The notes: generated by a model from the sequence alone, not told the origin. Positions 8,419-17,826 are shown, counted from the stretch's first letter. The stretch is 64,000 nucleotides of DNA from SB11 sp965249955 (GCA_965249955.1 OZ252261.1:2728001-2792000); one strand, 5' to 3'. Translations and numbers: made by a program.

Positions 8419-8750
8419 AGTAATTCAAAATTACAAAAACTATGCCTACTATAAAAGTATTAAGTAAATCGTTTGCAGTTGGCAATCCTTAAAATTCAAT
8501 TAATTACAAAATTTGATAACCATTTGATAATAATAAACTAAACAAAACAGTACTTTTTTCATCAGTTGGTTTTAAGGTGTTAATGCCCTGTTTCCTTTGT
8601 TATAGCGTGGGTGTAATGTTTTTTTTCTTCCAAAATTTACTTCAAACCTCCTTAAGGTTTACATAATATTTTGTTGGTATTTTGATAAAATAGCCGTCAC
8701 TATTCCTTTACAATGCATCAGCAACTTTGCATCAAAATTTTATTAAAGAA
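8419..8750. other. Divergent intergenic region, 332 bases
   Basis: AT-rich spacer between the metal-type operon (leftward) and the PhoX-like gene (rightward). No reading frame of interest, tRNA or strong hairpin was seen. It must hold promoters for both directions; a minus-strand TAATTTTG box is noted separately, and CAACTTTG at 8722-8729 is a one-mismatch -7 candidate for the rightward gene. Confidence 0.6.
8426..8433 (-). promoter_or_regulatory. Candidate -7 box (TAATTTTG) for the HYC_CC_PP operon
   Basis: On the minus strand TAATTTTG fits TAnnTTTG and ends only 7 bases before the GTG start at 8418, which would place transcription initiation at or next to the start codon (leaderless or nearly so). 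Confidence 0.4.
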
Positions 8751-10631
8751 ATGAAAAAGGTTTACTTATTGCTTGTGTTTGCAATGGCAACAGTTGTTGC
8801 CGCACACGCACAATTCAAATTTCCGGTAGAGGCTAGTTTAGATTACTCTAACAAAACAGTTGTAATGCCAAAATCACCTCTAAAAACACAAATATTGTTT
8901 ATAGGTAGTACCGATAGTGTGCAAACTGTTGGTAAAGATGGCAAACCCAATGGTTTTGCTTTAGCAAAAGAATGGCATGATTTCATTGGTTTTACAGCCG
9001 ATACAACCCCAGGAACTAAAGATTTGGGCTGGTTATCAGTAAACCATGAAATGATATGGGCTGATGACAAAATTGGTGATGGTGGAGGAAACACCTCATT
9101 TAAAGTTCGTCGTAAAGTTGATGGTACTTTAGAAGTTGTAGAACAAACTTTGGCCGATGGTCGTAAAGGAAAATACTTTGCTGTTGACTTTGTAAACACA
9201 GTAGGTGAAACAGGGATGAACTGTGCAGGTATTACAGCTCCTGACGGACGTATTTGGATTGCTGAAGAGTGGTTTCGTACCAGCAATGCTTCTATAGCAG
9301 GCGGTTCAAACAGCCCTATTGGTGGTAATGGTGCAGGTGTGCGTGATACTGCCGATTGGACTATATCGACCACAATACCGGGTGATTTTAATGGTAAAAC
9401 CATTAAAAAATTCCAAAACTTTAACTACATGGTTGAAATAGACCCTCGCACAGCAAAAGCTATCCGCAAACAATACAACTGGGGTCGTGCCGGTTGGGAA
9501 GGTGGTGTTATAATGCCTAATAACAAAACCGTTTACTTGGGTATTGATGAGTCTCCTGCCCCTTGGGTAAAATTTGAAGCAGATGTAGCAGGCGACTTTA
9601 CAAAAGGTAAATTGTATGCTTGGAAAGCTGATGGTACTTGGGTGCAATTAGTAAACGATAAGTTTGACGAGATTAATGACCTTTCAGGTCAAGCCTTTAA
9701 AAAAGGAGCAGCCATGTTTAACCGTAACGAGTGGGTAGCTTATAACCCTGCTGATGGTAAAGTATACTGGACTGAAACAGGTCGCGATGGTTTTAACTTC
9801 ACAGCAGACTTAGCAAATGGTGCTGCTATGAGTCCACACTGGGCTAAGGCATACAAAACTCGTTTTCCAAATTTTACAGGTACTGACGCTGCCGCTCTTG
9901 ATTCTGTAGCTAACGGTAAGTTTGCTGATTATTATGGACGTATTTTGTATTACGACCCTGCAACTTCGCAAGTAGGTATACATATTGAAGGTGGCCCATA
10001 CTTGCCTACTTCTCCTTCAGTAGCTTCATATCCTGCAAAACACCTTTCAAACCCTGATGGTTTAGGTATGGTAACAGTTAATGGTCGTACTTTTATGATG
10101 ATTAACGAAGATTTGAACGGACGTAGCTTTGGCCGTATGCCGGCAGAATACCAATCGGGTTCAAATACAGTTTGCGAAATGTTCTTTTTAGATATGAGCA
10201 TTAAAAACCCTACTGTTAATGATTTAGTGCGTATTGCAGCTACACCACAAGGTGCTGAAATTACAGGAGTTGTTGCCAGCCCTGATGGTAAAACTGTATT
10301 TGCTAATGCACAACATCCTAATCCTACCCATCCATTCCCATACAACCACTCGTTAACATTTGCTATTACAGGTTGGGAAAACGTAGTAAACACTTTTGTT
10401 GGTTTAGAAGAGTTTAACAATAACCAAACGGATATATTTAGTGTATACCCTAACCCCGTATCACGCGAGTTGCACCTTAATCAAGTGAGCGACGTTGCAA
10501 TATATGACCTTAGTGGTAAACGTTTAAAAGTGCTTCGTAATGTAGAGTTAGTTGATGTTACCGACTTGGCTTCGGGTACATACATCATTATGAACAGCAA
10601 AGGCGAAACCCAAAAATTAGTTGTAGAATAA
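8751..10631 (+). CDS. PhoX-like (DUF839) secreted phosphatase with T9SS sorting domain
   Basis: 626 residues from the ATG at 8751, which begins the signal peptide MKKVYLLLVFAMATVVAAHAQ; the TTG 24 bases earlier is not needed. The body resembles the PhoX/DUF839 family: LGWLSVNHEM, the GMNCAGITAPDGRIWIAEEW block with Cys158 (equivalent to the metal-ligand Cys of PhoX), GWEGGVIMPNNKTVYLGIDE and KGKLYAWKADG. PhoX enzymes are calcium/iron alkaline phosphatases acting outside the cytoplasm. Activity is inferred from family only. The last 70 or so residues form a T9SS sorting domain (SVYPNPVSRELHL, YDLSGK, ASGTYII, KLVVE), so surface display or release is expected. A terminator follows directly. Confidence 0.85.
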   Translation: MKKVYLLLVFAMATVVAAHAQFKFPVEASLDYSNKTVVMPKSPLKTQILFIGSTDSVQTVGKDGKPNGFALAKEWHDFIGFTADTTPGTKDLGWLSVNHEMIWADDKIGDGGGNTSFKVRRKVDGTLEVVEQTLADGRKGKYFAVDFVNTVGETGMNCAGITAPDGRIWIAEEWFRTSNASIAGGSNSPIGGNGAGVRDTADWTISTTIPGDFNGKTIKKFQNFNYMVEIDPRTAKAIRKQYNWGRAGWEGGVIMPNNKTVYLGIDESPAPWVKFEADVAGDFTKGKLYAWKADGTWVQLVNDKFDEINDLSGQAFKKGAAMFNRNEWVAYNPADGKVYWTETGRDGFNFTADLANGAAMSPHWAKAYKTRFPNFTGTDAAALDSVANGKFADYYGRILYYDPATSQVGIHIEGGPYLPTSPSVASYPAKHLSNPDGLGMVTVNGRTFMMINEDLNGRSFGRMPAEYQSGSNTVCEMFFLDMSIKNPTVNDLVRIAATPQGAEITGVVASPDGKTVFANAQHPNPTHPFPYNHSLTFAITGWENVVNTFVGLEEFNNNQTDIFSVYPNPVSRELHLNQVSDVAIYDLSGKRLKVLRNVELVDVTDLASGTYIIMNSKGETQKLVVE

Positions 10632-10656
10632 TTATAATCTGGATTTGTATAAGAAA

Positions 10657-10684
10657 AGCCCGAGAGCAAACTCTCGGGTTTCTC
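10657..10684 (+). terminator. Rho-independent terminator after PhoX-like gene
   Basis: CCCGAGAG-CAAA-CTCTCGGG hairpin (10659-10678) followed by TTTCTCT, 27 bases after the stop of the PhoX-like gene and before the next ATG. Confidence 0.75.
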
Positions 10685-10716
10685 TATTTATAAAAGGCTA
10701 TAAAAACACCATCACT

Positions 10717-12657
10717 ATGAAATTTTTCACCCCGTCAAAAACAATACAATTACTATTGGTAAGTGGTTTTGCCCTTGTGTTGTGGTCGTTTGGGTATAAT
10801 ATCCCTGCAGCAAATGCACTTGAGGTAAACACAAAAAACTACCGCAAGGGGTTAAACAGTTTGCAAACACAATTGGCAGTTTTAAATCAAAACGCTATTA
10901 TCTTAAAAACCAACACTCAAAAAGTAGGGGAGGTGCGTGCCTCTTTTATAAAGGTGCGTAAAGAATTTAAGCAAGTTGAATTTTTGTTGGAATACTTTGA
11001 TGTTCAATCGGTAAAAGACCATATAAACGGTGCCCCATTGCCCAAAATTGAGCGCAACAGCCCTGAAATGTCTGTTTTGCAGCCGCATGGTTTGCAGGTG
11101 ATTGAAGAAATTTTATACGCAGATGAAGTTGATACCGAAGAGTTGAATAGGGAAGCAGCACGTTTACTAAATAAATTCACCCAAATAAACAGCTACCAAC
11201 AGCGTGTACCCATTACCGAGCGAAACTTGTTTGAAGCCGCCCGATTAGAATTAGTACGTATTTTAACACTAGGTATTACAGGGTTTGATACACCCGCAAG
11301 CAATAATGCCCTTGATGATGCCAAAAACGCTTTACAGCCTTTATTGCTTATGGCAAAAGCCTATCAACCCACACTAAACCATACAGTAGGCGAGCAACTG
11401 GTGCAAAAACTAAATGGAGCTATACAATACCTTGAAACCAATACTGATTTTGATACTTTTAATAGGCTAGAATTTATCCGTGATTATATCAATCCATCTT
11501 TTAAGCTATTTAAAACAGCACAATTACAGTTAGGTATAGAAACCATATACGAGGTAAACAATTCTTTACAGCCTATAAACTATTTAGCCGATGATATTTT
11601 TAGTACAGATTTGTTTAATGTAAATTACTTTTCACTTTCGGGAGATAGAGAGATAAAGCCTGAAAAAGTAGCGTTGGGCAAATATCTTTTTTACGACCCT
11701 GTGTTATCTGTAAACAATAAACGCAGTTGCGCATCGTGCCACAATCCTGCAAAAGCATTTACCGACGGAGAGCAACGAAGCACTGCCATTGATTTTAAGG
11801 GCACAGTACTGCGTAATGCACCAACACTTATAAACAGTGTTTTTGCCGATAGATACTTTTACGATTTACGTACCGAAAAAATAGAAAATCAGTTTGAACA
11901 CGTTATCACCTCAGAGTTTGAGTTTAATACTTCTTACCCTCAAATTGCTGAACTTTTAGGAAAAAGCAGTGAGTATAAAGCATTGTTTAAAAAAGCCTTT
12001 CCTCAATACAACGGTCAAATAGACAAACAAACCATATCAGAATCAATAGCTGCATACTTAAAAACATTAACAGGGTTTAACTCTGATTTTGATAAACACA
12101 TTCGTGGCGAAGCCAATACCCTAAGCCCGCAAGAAATAAGAGGTTTTAACTTATTTATGGGCAAAGCAGTGTGTGGCACTTGCCATTTTGCACCTACTTT
12201 TAGCGGACTTGTGCCTCCCTATTACAGCGAAAACGAAAGCGAAGTACTGGGCGTGCCTGCCACTACTGATACTATTAATGCTGTGGTTGACCCTGATATT
12301 GGGCGTATAGGCGGTCGCATGAAAGAAAAGGTAGAGTTTAACCGCCATGCGTTTAAAACAGTAACCGTTCGTAATATTGCTCTTACAGCACCCTATATGC
12401 ACAATGGCGTATACAAAACCCTTGAAGAAGTGGTTGACTTTTATAACAAAGGTGGCGGACAAGGGTTGGGTATTAACCTTGAAAACCAAACATTGCCTTT
12501 TGATAACCTTAGTTTGACAGAGGGTGAGAAAAATGATATTGTTGCTTTTATGCGTACGCTAACTGATACAACAGGGCTTACTTCGATACCCAATTCTTTG
12601 CCTAAATTTGAAAACAATCCCGAATTGAATAAACGAGTTATTGGAGGGGAATATTAG
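10717..12657 (+). CDS. Di-haem cytochrome c peroxidase (MauG/CcpA family) with helical N-terminal domain
   Basis: 646 residues from ATG 10717; the frame is open further upstream but only across the preceding terminator. A membrane/signal segment (about 8-30) is followed by about 280 mainly helical residues of unassigned type, then the peroxidase part: REIKPEKVALGKYLFYD, a first haem site CASCH (338-342), LRNAPTLIN, a second haem site CGTCH (486-490) and FKTVTVRNIALTAPYMHNG near the end. In the family this periplasmic enzyme reduces H2O2 or carries out related long-range oxidations. The large N-terminal extension roughly doubles the usual length. The next gene also carries a haem c site, suggesting a redox group. 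Confidence 0.88.
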   Translation: MKFFTPSKTIQLLLVSGFALVLWSFGYNIPAANALEVNTKNYRKGLNSLQTQLAVLNQNAIILKTNTQKVGEVRASFIKVRKEFKQVEFLLEYFDVQSVKDHINGAPLPKIERNSPEMSVLQPHGLQVIEEILYADEVDTEELNREAARLLNKFTQINSYQQRVPITERNLFEAARLELVRILTLGITGFDTPASNNALDDAKNALQPLLLMAKAYQPTLNHTVGEQLVQKLNGAIQYLETNTDFDTFNRLEFIRDYINPSFKLFKTAQLQLGIETIYEVNNSLQPINYLADDIFSTDLFNVNYFSLSGDREIKPEKVALGKYLFYDPVLSVNNKRSCASCHNPAKAFTDGEQRSTAIDFKGTVLRNAPTLINSVFADRYFYDLRTEKIENQFEHVITSEFEFNTSYPQIAELLGKSSEYKALFKKAFPQYNGQIDKQTISESIAAYLKTLTGFNSDFDKHIRGEANTLSPQEIRGFNLFMGKAVCGTCHFAPTFSGLVPPYYSENESEVLGVPATTDTINAVVDPDIGRIGGRMKEKVEFNRHAFKTVTVRNIALTAPYMHNGVYKTLEEVVDFYNKGGGQGLGINLENQTLPFDNLSLTEGEKNDIVAFMRTLTDTTGLTSIPNSLPKFENNPELNKRVIGGEY

Positions 12658-12688
12658 CAGATGTTAGATATCTAGCATCATTAAAATT

Positions 12689-14029
12689 ATGAAATACATT
12701 TTAAGTATAGTTATATGTTTTGTATTTGTAGCGGGTAATTCGCAAACACCTACCTATACAGAACATATTGCACCCATAGTATACAAAAACTGTTTGCCTT
12801 GCCACCGCACGGGGGGCACAGCTCCTTTTGCGCTTGAAACCTATAAACAGGTGAAACAAAAAGGTAAGTTTATACAATACGTTACTGAAGCAGGGTATAT
12901 GCCCCCTTGGAAAGCCAACCCACATTACCGCAACTTTGCCAACGAAAAATACCTTACCGAAAAAGAAAAAGAACTAATAAAGCAATGGGTACAAACAGGA
13001 GCGAAAGAGGGCGCTAAAGAAAAACTACCAGCAAAACCTCAATTCCCAAACGGTTCGCAAATACTGGGTAAGCCCGATATGGTGTTGGAAATGAAAGAAC
13101 CTTTTACCGTAAAAGGCGATAATAAAGAAACCTATATCTGCTATAAAATACCTTTCGAGCTACCCAACGATACCTTTGCCTGCGGTATAGAGTTTATAGC
13201 AGGCAATCGCACACTGGTTCACCATGCCAGTTATCAAGTGCTGGCAGTGCCTGATGGGGTAGATATATACAACAGTCCCGATTATTTTATTTTTGGCGAT
13301 AGCAGTTTTGTAAATGATGAGCACGATTACAGTTATTTTAATCTTATAGATTCAAACGGAAACATGCCTTATGAGGTTTTCCATAGCGGGTACTTGCCCG
13401 GTACATCGCCACAAATATTTAATCACGGTATAGGGTTTAAACTTCCCAAGCGGGGAATATTAATGATACGTAATTTGCACTATGCCCCAAGCCCAATAGA
13501 GCAAAGCGATAAATCAAAAATCAATATCTATTTCTCAAAAAAAACGGTAGATCGTACAATAGGTTTTGCAGCCTTTAAACCCACAAACCCAAACCCACAG
13601 CAAGATTGGATGATTCCTGCCGATAGCATCAAAAACTTTCATATCAACATTAAAATACACGATGATATATCGCTATTGGCTATCAATCCCCACATGCACA
13701 AGTTGGGTAAGTATTTCAAAGTATACTGTGTCCCCCCAGTTGGCGATACTATACCCCTAATAGAAATAACCGATTGGGACTTTAATTGGCAAGAGTTTTA
13801 CCGTTTTGATAGCATAGTAAAACTACCTAAAGGCAGTGTGCTAAGGGCTGATGCCGTTTACGATAACACAGCAAACAACTTTGCCAACCCGCACAGTCCG
13901 CCAAAAGATGTTTTTTTTGAACGAGGCATGGACGACAAAGACGAGATGATGCGTTTGGTGATGTTATATTTACCCTACCGCGAAGGAGATGAACAAATTT
14001 CGCTTAAAAATGAAAACGTGTTTCGCTAG
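12689..14029 (+). CDS. Cytochrome c / type II copper monooxygenase-like secreted protein
   Basis: 446 residues with a signal peptide (first 19 or so). A single haem c site CLPCH (35-39) lies in a short cytochrome domain running to about residue 110 (GYMPPWKANP, LIKQWVQTGA). The remainder looks like the copper type II, ascorbate-dependent monooxygenase fold (PHM/DBM): a His-His pair at 178-179 (LVHHASYQV), a RNLHYAP segment (His264) and an HMH motif at 335-337 (NPHMHKLGK), i.e. the known CuH and CuM ligand sets. In such a fusion the haem could supply electrons in place of ascorbate; that is inference. The gene follows the cytochrome c peroxidase by 31 bases, probably co-transcribed. Substrate unknown. 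Confidence 0.75.
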   Translation: MKYILSIVICFVFVAGNSQTPTYTEHIAPIVYKNCLPCHRTGGTAPFALETYKQVKQKGKFIQYVTEAGYMPPWKANPHYRNFANEKYLTEKEKELIKQWVQTGAKEGAKEKLPAKPQFPNGSQILGKPDMVLEMKEPFTVKGDNKETYICYKIPFELPNDTFACGIEFIAGNRTLVHHASYQVLAVPDGVDIYNSPDYFIFGDSSFVNDEHDYSYFNLIDSNGNMPYEVFHSGYLPGTSPQIFNHGIGFKLPKRGILMIRNLHYAPSPIEQSDKSKINIYFSKKTVDRTIGFAAFKPTNPNPQQDWMIPADSIKNFHINIKIHDDISLLAINPHMHKLGKYFKVYCVPPVGDTIPLIEITDWDFNWQEFYRFDSIVKLPKGSVLRADAVYDNTANNFANPHSPPKDVFFERGMDDKDEMMRLVMLYLPYREGDEQISLKNENVFR

Positions 14030-14079
14030 GCAGTTGGTTTAGCTTAGTTTTTGTTTTAATTTCGTACAAAAGCCACCCT

Positions 14080-14889
14080 ATGAAAAAAATACTCGTTTTG
14101 AGTTTTGCCGCCCTTTCTTTGGCGTTTTTGAGCAACTGTAGCAAAAACCCTGATGATAATAGTATTAATATATTTTCTATTGACGATGATATAAAATTGG
14201 GACAGCAGGTAAAAGCCGAGATTGCAGGAAACCCTACCGAATATCCTTTATTAGATGAAACACAATACGCAGCAGCGCACACCTATTTGCGCGGAATAGT
14301 AAGCAAAATTCTTGCAGGTGATAAGGTTTTTTATAAAGATAAGTTTGCATGGGAAACCTATATAATAAAAGACGATAATGTTATCAATGCCTTTTGTGTA
14401 CCCGGTGGCTATATGTATGTATATACCGGCCTGATAAAATATTTAGAAAGTGAAGATGAACTGGCAGGAGTGATGGGGCACGAAATGGCTCATGCCGACC
14501 GCCGCCACAGTACCGACCAAATGACCAAACAATACGGTATAGAACTTATGCTTGGGATAGTAATTGGTAGCAATAAAGGAACACTAACCCAAATAGCAGA
14601 GAATATGTTGCTGCTAAAATATGGACGTGATGCTGAACGTGAAGCTGATAAATACGGTGTAACGTACCTTTGCCCAACCGATTATAAAGCAGACGGATTT
14701 GCAAACTTTTTTGATAAACTGGCTGCTGATGGACAAAACAGTGGTAAAATTGATGCGTTTTTTAGCACACACCCTAGTCCGGATGAGCGTGTGAAAAATA
14801 TACACGACGAAAAAACAACCTTAAATTGCAGCGGCACACAGACTTTTGATGCCGACTACGCTAACTTTAAAAACAACCTGATACCATAA
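14080..14889 (+). CDS. M48 family zinc metalloprotease lipoprotein
   Basis: 269 residues. The N-terminal signal ends in a lipobox (FLSNC, lipidated Cys20). The zinc-binding HEMAH motif is at 134-138 in VMGHEMAHADRRH, and the third ligand Glu188 lies in DAEREADKYG. This is the BepA/LoiP-type M48B layout, whose members degrade misfolded outer-membrane proteins or help their assembly. Membrane-anchored periplasmic quality control is the likely role. It follows the preceding gene by 50 bases and is followed by a strong terminator, so it may end the transcription unit. Confidence 0.92.
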   Translation: MKKILVLSFAALSLAFLSNCSKNPDDNSINIFSIDDDIKLGQQVKAEIAGNPTEYPLLDETQYAAAHTYLRGIVSKILAGDKVFYKDKFAWETYIIKDDNVINAFCVPGGYMYVYTGLIKYLESEDELAGVMGHEMAHADRRHSTDQMTKQYGIELMLGIVIGSNKGTLTQIAENMLLLKYGRDAEREADKYGVTYLCPTDYKADGFANFFDKLAADGQNSGKIDAFFSTHPSPDERVKNIHDEKTTLNCSGTQTFDADYANFKNNLIP

Positions 14890-14912
14890 TATAGGTAGAG
14901 ATAAGAATTTAT

Positions 14913-14948
14913 GAAGCCCGTATTGTTTACAATACGGGCTTCATTTTT
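14913..14948 (+). terminator. Rho-independent terminator after M48 protease gene
   Basis: GAAGCCCGTATTG / CAATACGGGCTTC hairpin (14913-14942) with a short loop, followed by ATTTTTTA; 23 bases after the stop codon. Confidence 0.88.
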
Positions 14949-15012
14949 TAATGGCACAAACAAGCAAATATTAAATTAGTGTTTAATAGCTACATTAAAA
15001 ACATTAAATTAA

Positions 15013-15020
15013 TATATTTG
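15013..15020 (+). promoter_or_regulatory. Candidate -7 box (TATATTTG)
   Basis: TATATTTG fits the Bacteroidota TAnnTTTG consensus and lies 24 bases before the ATG at 15045, between an upstream terminator and the gene. The -33 region is not convincing. Confidence 0.45.
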
Positions 15021-15044
15021 GGCTAACTATAAACTATCTTTAAC

Positions 15045-15428
15045 ATGGATAAATATTTGAAATACATATTAATTGCATTGGCCATACTACTGCTTATAAA
15101 TTTAGTAAGTGGATTATTTAATAGCGGGGATAATAACCTAAAACAAGCCATTGAAAATATTAACAAAAGCCAACAAAAACTTGATTCATCATTAGCACAG
15201 ATAAACTATACCCGTACTAAAATAGACTCGATACGAAACGATATACAGGTTTTTAAAAGCTATATAAAAGATATACAAAGCAGGGTTGAGATTTTAGATT
15301 TAGAAAACCGTAGTGGTATGCGAACCTATACTAAATACAAAGACAGCCTAAAAAATCGCCTTAACGATTTATACCACAATGTAGACACTACGGCTGATGA
15401 TTTGCCCGATTTTGTAGTGACTAACTAA
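15045..15428 (+). CDS. Small membrane-anchored coiled-coil protein, unknown function
   Basis: 127 residues. One N-terminal transmembrane segment (about 6-24, YILIALAILLLINLV) is followed by about 80 residues of charged heptad-like helix (LKQAIENINKSQQKLDSSLA... to KNRLNDLYHN), then a short acidic tail. No recognised domain. It is followed after 31 bases by another gene with a coiled coil and a terminal transmembrane segment, so the two products may interact in the envelope. Confidence 0.75.
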   Translation: MDKYLKYILIALAILLLINLVSGLFNSGDNNLKQAIENINKSQQKLDSSLAQINYTRTKIDSIRNDIQVFKSYIKDIQSRVEILDLENRSGMRTYTKYKDSLKNRLNDLYHNVDTTADDLPDFVVTN

Positions 15429-15459
15429 CTTAATGCTTCAAAAAAAACTATTACTTAAA

Positions 15460-16005
15460 ATGAAAATACTTTTTTCTTTATTACTATCGCTTGCGTGCTT
15501 ATTTACAACTGCTCAACTTAAAACCTTTGATATATGCAATAGTGCTGATACTATTAAAAAAGTAAACATGGGAGATACCGTTATCATAGGGTGCAATGCG
15601 GCCTACATTTTAAATCAAAATGTTATAGATAATTACCGTAAAACACTGCAAAACAACCGCAACTGTACTGAGATAGTTAAAACTTATGCAGCACTATCAA
15701 ATACGCAAGACAGTATGATTGGGCAACAAAACCAACGCTTTAATGAGCTTAGGGATAAGTTTGACAGTTTGGGTAACAATACAGGGCAGTTTCTTACAGT
15801 TACTCAGGGTAGCCTTACCCAGCTGAATGATACGTTGGGTGCAGTGGCTAAAAATATAAACGATACTAAAGCCTTGCTGACACAAACCCAATTGTTGCTT
15901 GAGCAAGAAAAGAAAAATCAATGGAAAGACCGCCTGCGTTGGGGACTTGGAGGTTTTGGTGTTGGCTTAGCTGCTACTACAATAGTTTTTATAGCAACAC
16001 GCTAA
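15460..16005 (+). CDS. Secreted coiled-coil protein with C-terminal membrane segment, unknown function
   Basis: 181 residues from the ATG at 15460, which begins a clean signal peptide (MKILFSLLLSLACLFTTAQ); an ATG at 15433 would add nine residues and cannot be excluded. The middle (about 65-150) is a predicted coiled coil with repeated LTQ/TLGA segments. The C-terminus is basic and then hydrophobic (WKDRLRWGLGGFGVGLAATTIVFIATR region), consistent with a membrane anchor. No family recognised. The layout of two short membrane-tethered helical proteins in succession resembles spanin pairs only in outline. The 3' end overlaps the convergent gene by four bases. Confidence 0.72.
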   Translation: MKILFSLLLSLACLFTTAQLKTFDICNSADTIKKVNMGDTVIIGCNAAYILNQNVIDNYRKTLQNNRNCTEIVKTYAALSNTQDSMIGQQNQRFNELRDKFDSLGNNTGQFLTVTQGSLTQLNDTLGAVAKNINDTKALLTQTQLLLEQEKKNQWKDRLRWGLGGFGVGLAATTIVFIATR

Positions 16006-16739
16006 TCTTTGGTTTTGCTTAATCTAAAAGCTAGTGTAAACTCCCAACCGCGCTCCCATATTTTTTTACTTTTGTCAACTTTTCTATTAAGGTTTAATAA
16101 ACCAAAATTATAACGGGCTCTAAACTGAACCACACCACTTCCTATGCCTATACCAGCAAATAAATCGTAGCTATATGGCAAAATAAATGGAGGTATAGTA
16201 ACCGTAGTCCAACCCAAGTGTCCCAATTTTTCATCTAATTTATGAGCATCAATAGCCTCTTTGGGTATATTGCCTTCATCATTAGTAAGATAAAAAGGGT
16301 TTTGTTCATCTTTGTTTAGTTCTCCGGTAAAAGTCATACTGCCAGCCTTCAATCCACCCTGAAATGAGAGTGTAGTAGGTATTATGAATGCTTCAAATCC
16401 TAATAGTAGTTGAAATTTAGTGTAGCTGTATTTAAATGATGATTGCTCGTAGCTCATATCAGGTAATTGAGCAAAGCCTTTTGCTGTAACGTTTCTAGTA
16501 GATATATCGGCTTCAAAAAAAAGTGAGCTAATAGGATGGTGGTCGCTATTTAATTTAGTTTTTCTTCCACCAAAGCCAATATTAAATCCTCCTTTTGATG
16601 AAGAATTAAAATATTTTGATGAAAAATTTATTGAGTTAAAACCAATAGTAAAAAAGGTTTCGCCCCTTTTCTCTTGGGCTTTTAGTGGTTTAGAAATTAA
16701 TAGTACAAAGGGTATAATAAACAGCCAAAACTTTTTCAT
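16002..16739 (-). CDS. Outer-membrane beta-barrel-like protein, unknown function
   Basis: 245 residues from ATG 16739 (a GTG six bases upstream is possible). The signal peptide MKKFWLFIIPFVLLISKPLKAQ is followed by alternating amphipathic strands rich in Gly, Ser and aromatics (FFTIGFNSINFSS, GGFNIGFGGRK, YDLFAGIGIGSGVVQFRARY) and ends in a strand (WEFTLAFRLSKTKD). This is the pattern of small Bacteroidota outer-membrane barrels. No specific family motif. It stands alone, convergent with the gene before it. Confidence 0.68.
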   Translation of the reverse strand: MKKFWLFIIPFVLLISKPLKAQEKRGETFFTIGFNSINFSSKYFNSSSKGGFNIGFGGRKTKLNSDHHPISSLFFEADISTRNVTAKGFAQLPDMSYEQSSFKYSYTKFQLLLGFEAFIIPTTLSFQGGLKAGSMTFTGELNKDEQNPFYLTNDEGNIPKEAIDAHKLDEKLGHLGWTTVTIPPFILPYSYDLFAGIGIGSGVVQFRARYNFGLLNLNRKVDKSKKIWERGWEFTLAFRLSKTKD

Positions 16740-16900
16740 AGCCACATAGTATATTTATGCTATATACTAAATAGATGTTAAAAAGTAAAAAACACGCATT
16801 TTTTTTGTAAAGTTGTTTCCTTTTTGCTAATGCTTAGGGAGAGCTTACAATCTTTAATATTATAGCAACTAAAGGACTAATTATTTAAAAAAAGTTAAGA

Positions 16901-17824
16901 GTGCACAGAACAATAAGTTTCATTACAATAATTATTTTTTGTATCTGTTTTTATAACGGTGTTTCTCAAGTAACATCTAAATTAAATGTTGCAGGGACAA
17001 AAGTTATAATATTACCACCCGATGGGTTTACCCCTGCTTCAAAATTTTTTGGGTATGAAAACTTAGCTTATAGTGCGTCGATATTTGTTAATGAAATGCC
17101 CATTCCATTTGTTGAACAACAATATAATGAGGAAAATTTCAGGAAACAGGGAATGACTTTGGTTGCTAAAGAGGAAGTTGCTTTACAAAATCAAAAGGCC
17201 TTTTTGTTTAATTTAAACCAAAAGGCTCAAGGCATTGAGTTTAAAAAGTATTCACTAATTTTTGGAGATAGCAATAAAACAGTAATGATTGTTGGTGTTT
17301 TTCCAAAATCAGTCATTGAAGTTGACTCAATTATTAAAACTTCATTATTGACTGCTGAGTATGATGAAAGAATCATAATTGATTCTTTAGCTAATTTTAA
17401 TTTTACTATAGATATTGTTAGCAAAGGTTATAAGCAGGCAATTATTTTATCAGGTACACTAGGATATACTTTAGATGGAAATTTACCAACAAAGTCGGAG
17501 GGCAAGGAAGTGTTTCTTGTTGCTAATTCTTTCGGGAAAGTGGCATTTAGAGATATAAAGGATTACACTGTAGAGCGATTTAAAAAACTACCTTATTCCC
17601 AAAAATGGGAAATTAAACATATTAATGAGGTTACTATTGATAAGCTTTCTGGCTATGAAATAATTGCTTATGAAAGTATAGGCAATGAAGAAGTAAAAGT
17701 AATATACTTTATGATGCTGTTTGATATAGATGAGTATTATATCTTTAATGGTTCAGCAGCTAATAATATGGATGATAACCTTAAAATATTCAAGGAGGCG
17801 GCTAACTCTTTTAAAAGAAAATAG
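16901..17824 (+). CDS. Secreted protein of unknown function, GTG start
   Basis: 307 residues. The only start that keeps the signal peptide (MHRTISFITIIIFCICFYNGVSQ) is GTG at 16901. The rest is a soluble-looking mixed alpha/beta protein without cysteines or known motifs after the signal; there appear to be two similar halves, each containing a 'G..KV....P.GF' or 'G.Y.I..Y' type core, but this is weak. The coding sequence is visibly more AT-rich than the neighbouring dehydrogenase gene, possibly reflecting transfer. Function not assignable. Confidence 0.7.
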   Translation: MHRTISFITIIIFCICFYNGVSQVTSKLNVAGTKVIILPPDGFTPASKFFGYENLAYSASIFVNEMPIPFVEQQYNEENFRKQGMTLVAKEEVALQNQKAFLFNLNQKAQGIEFKKYSLIFGDSNKTVMIVGVFPKSVIEVDSIIKTSLLTAEYDERIIIDSLANFNFTIDIVSKGYKQAIILSGTLGYTLDGNLPTKSEGKEVFLVANSFGKVAFRDIKDYTVERFKKLPYSQKWEIKHINEVTIDKLSGYEIIAYESIGNEEVKVIYFMMLFDIDEYYIFNGSAANNMDDNLKIFKEAANSFKRK

Positions 17825-17826
17825 TC

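Noticed and set aside
8843..9403. 186-codon minus-strand frame inside the PhoX-like gene
   Set aside because: Antisense to a well-supported coding region with family motifs and sorting domain; composition is that of a mirror frame and there is no start signal.
15045..16005. Phage lysis cassette (holin/spanin) or prophage remnant
   Set aside because: No phage genes, lysin or integrase nearby, and the proteins have a signal peptide and anchor pattern that fits ordinary envelope proteins as well.
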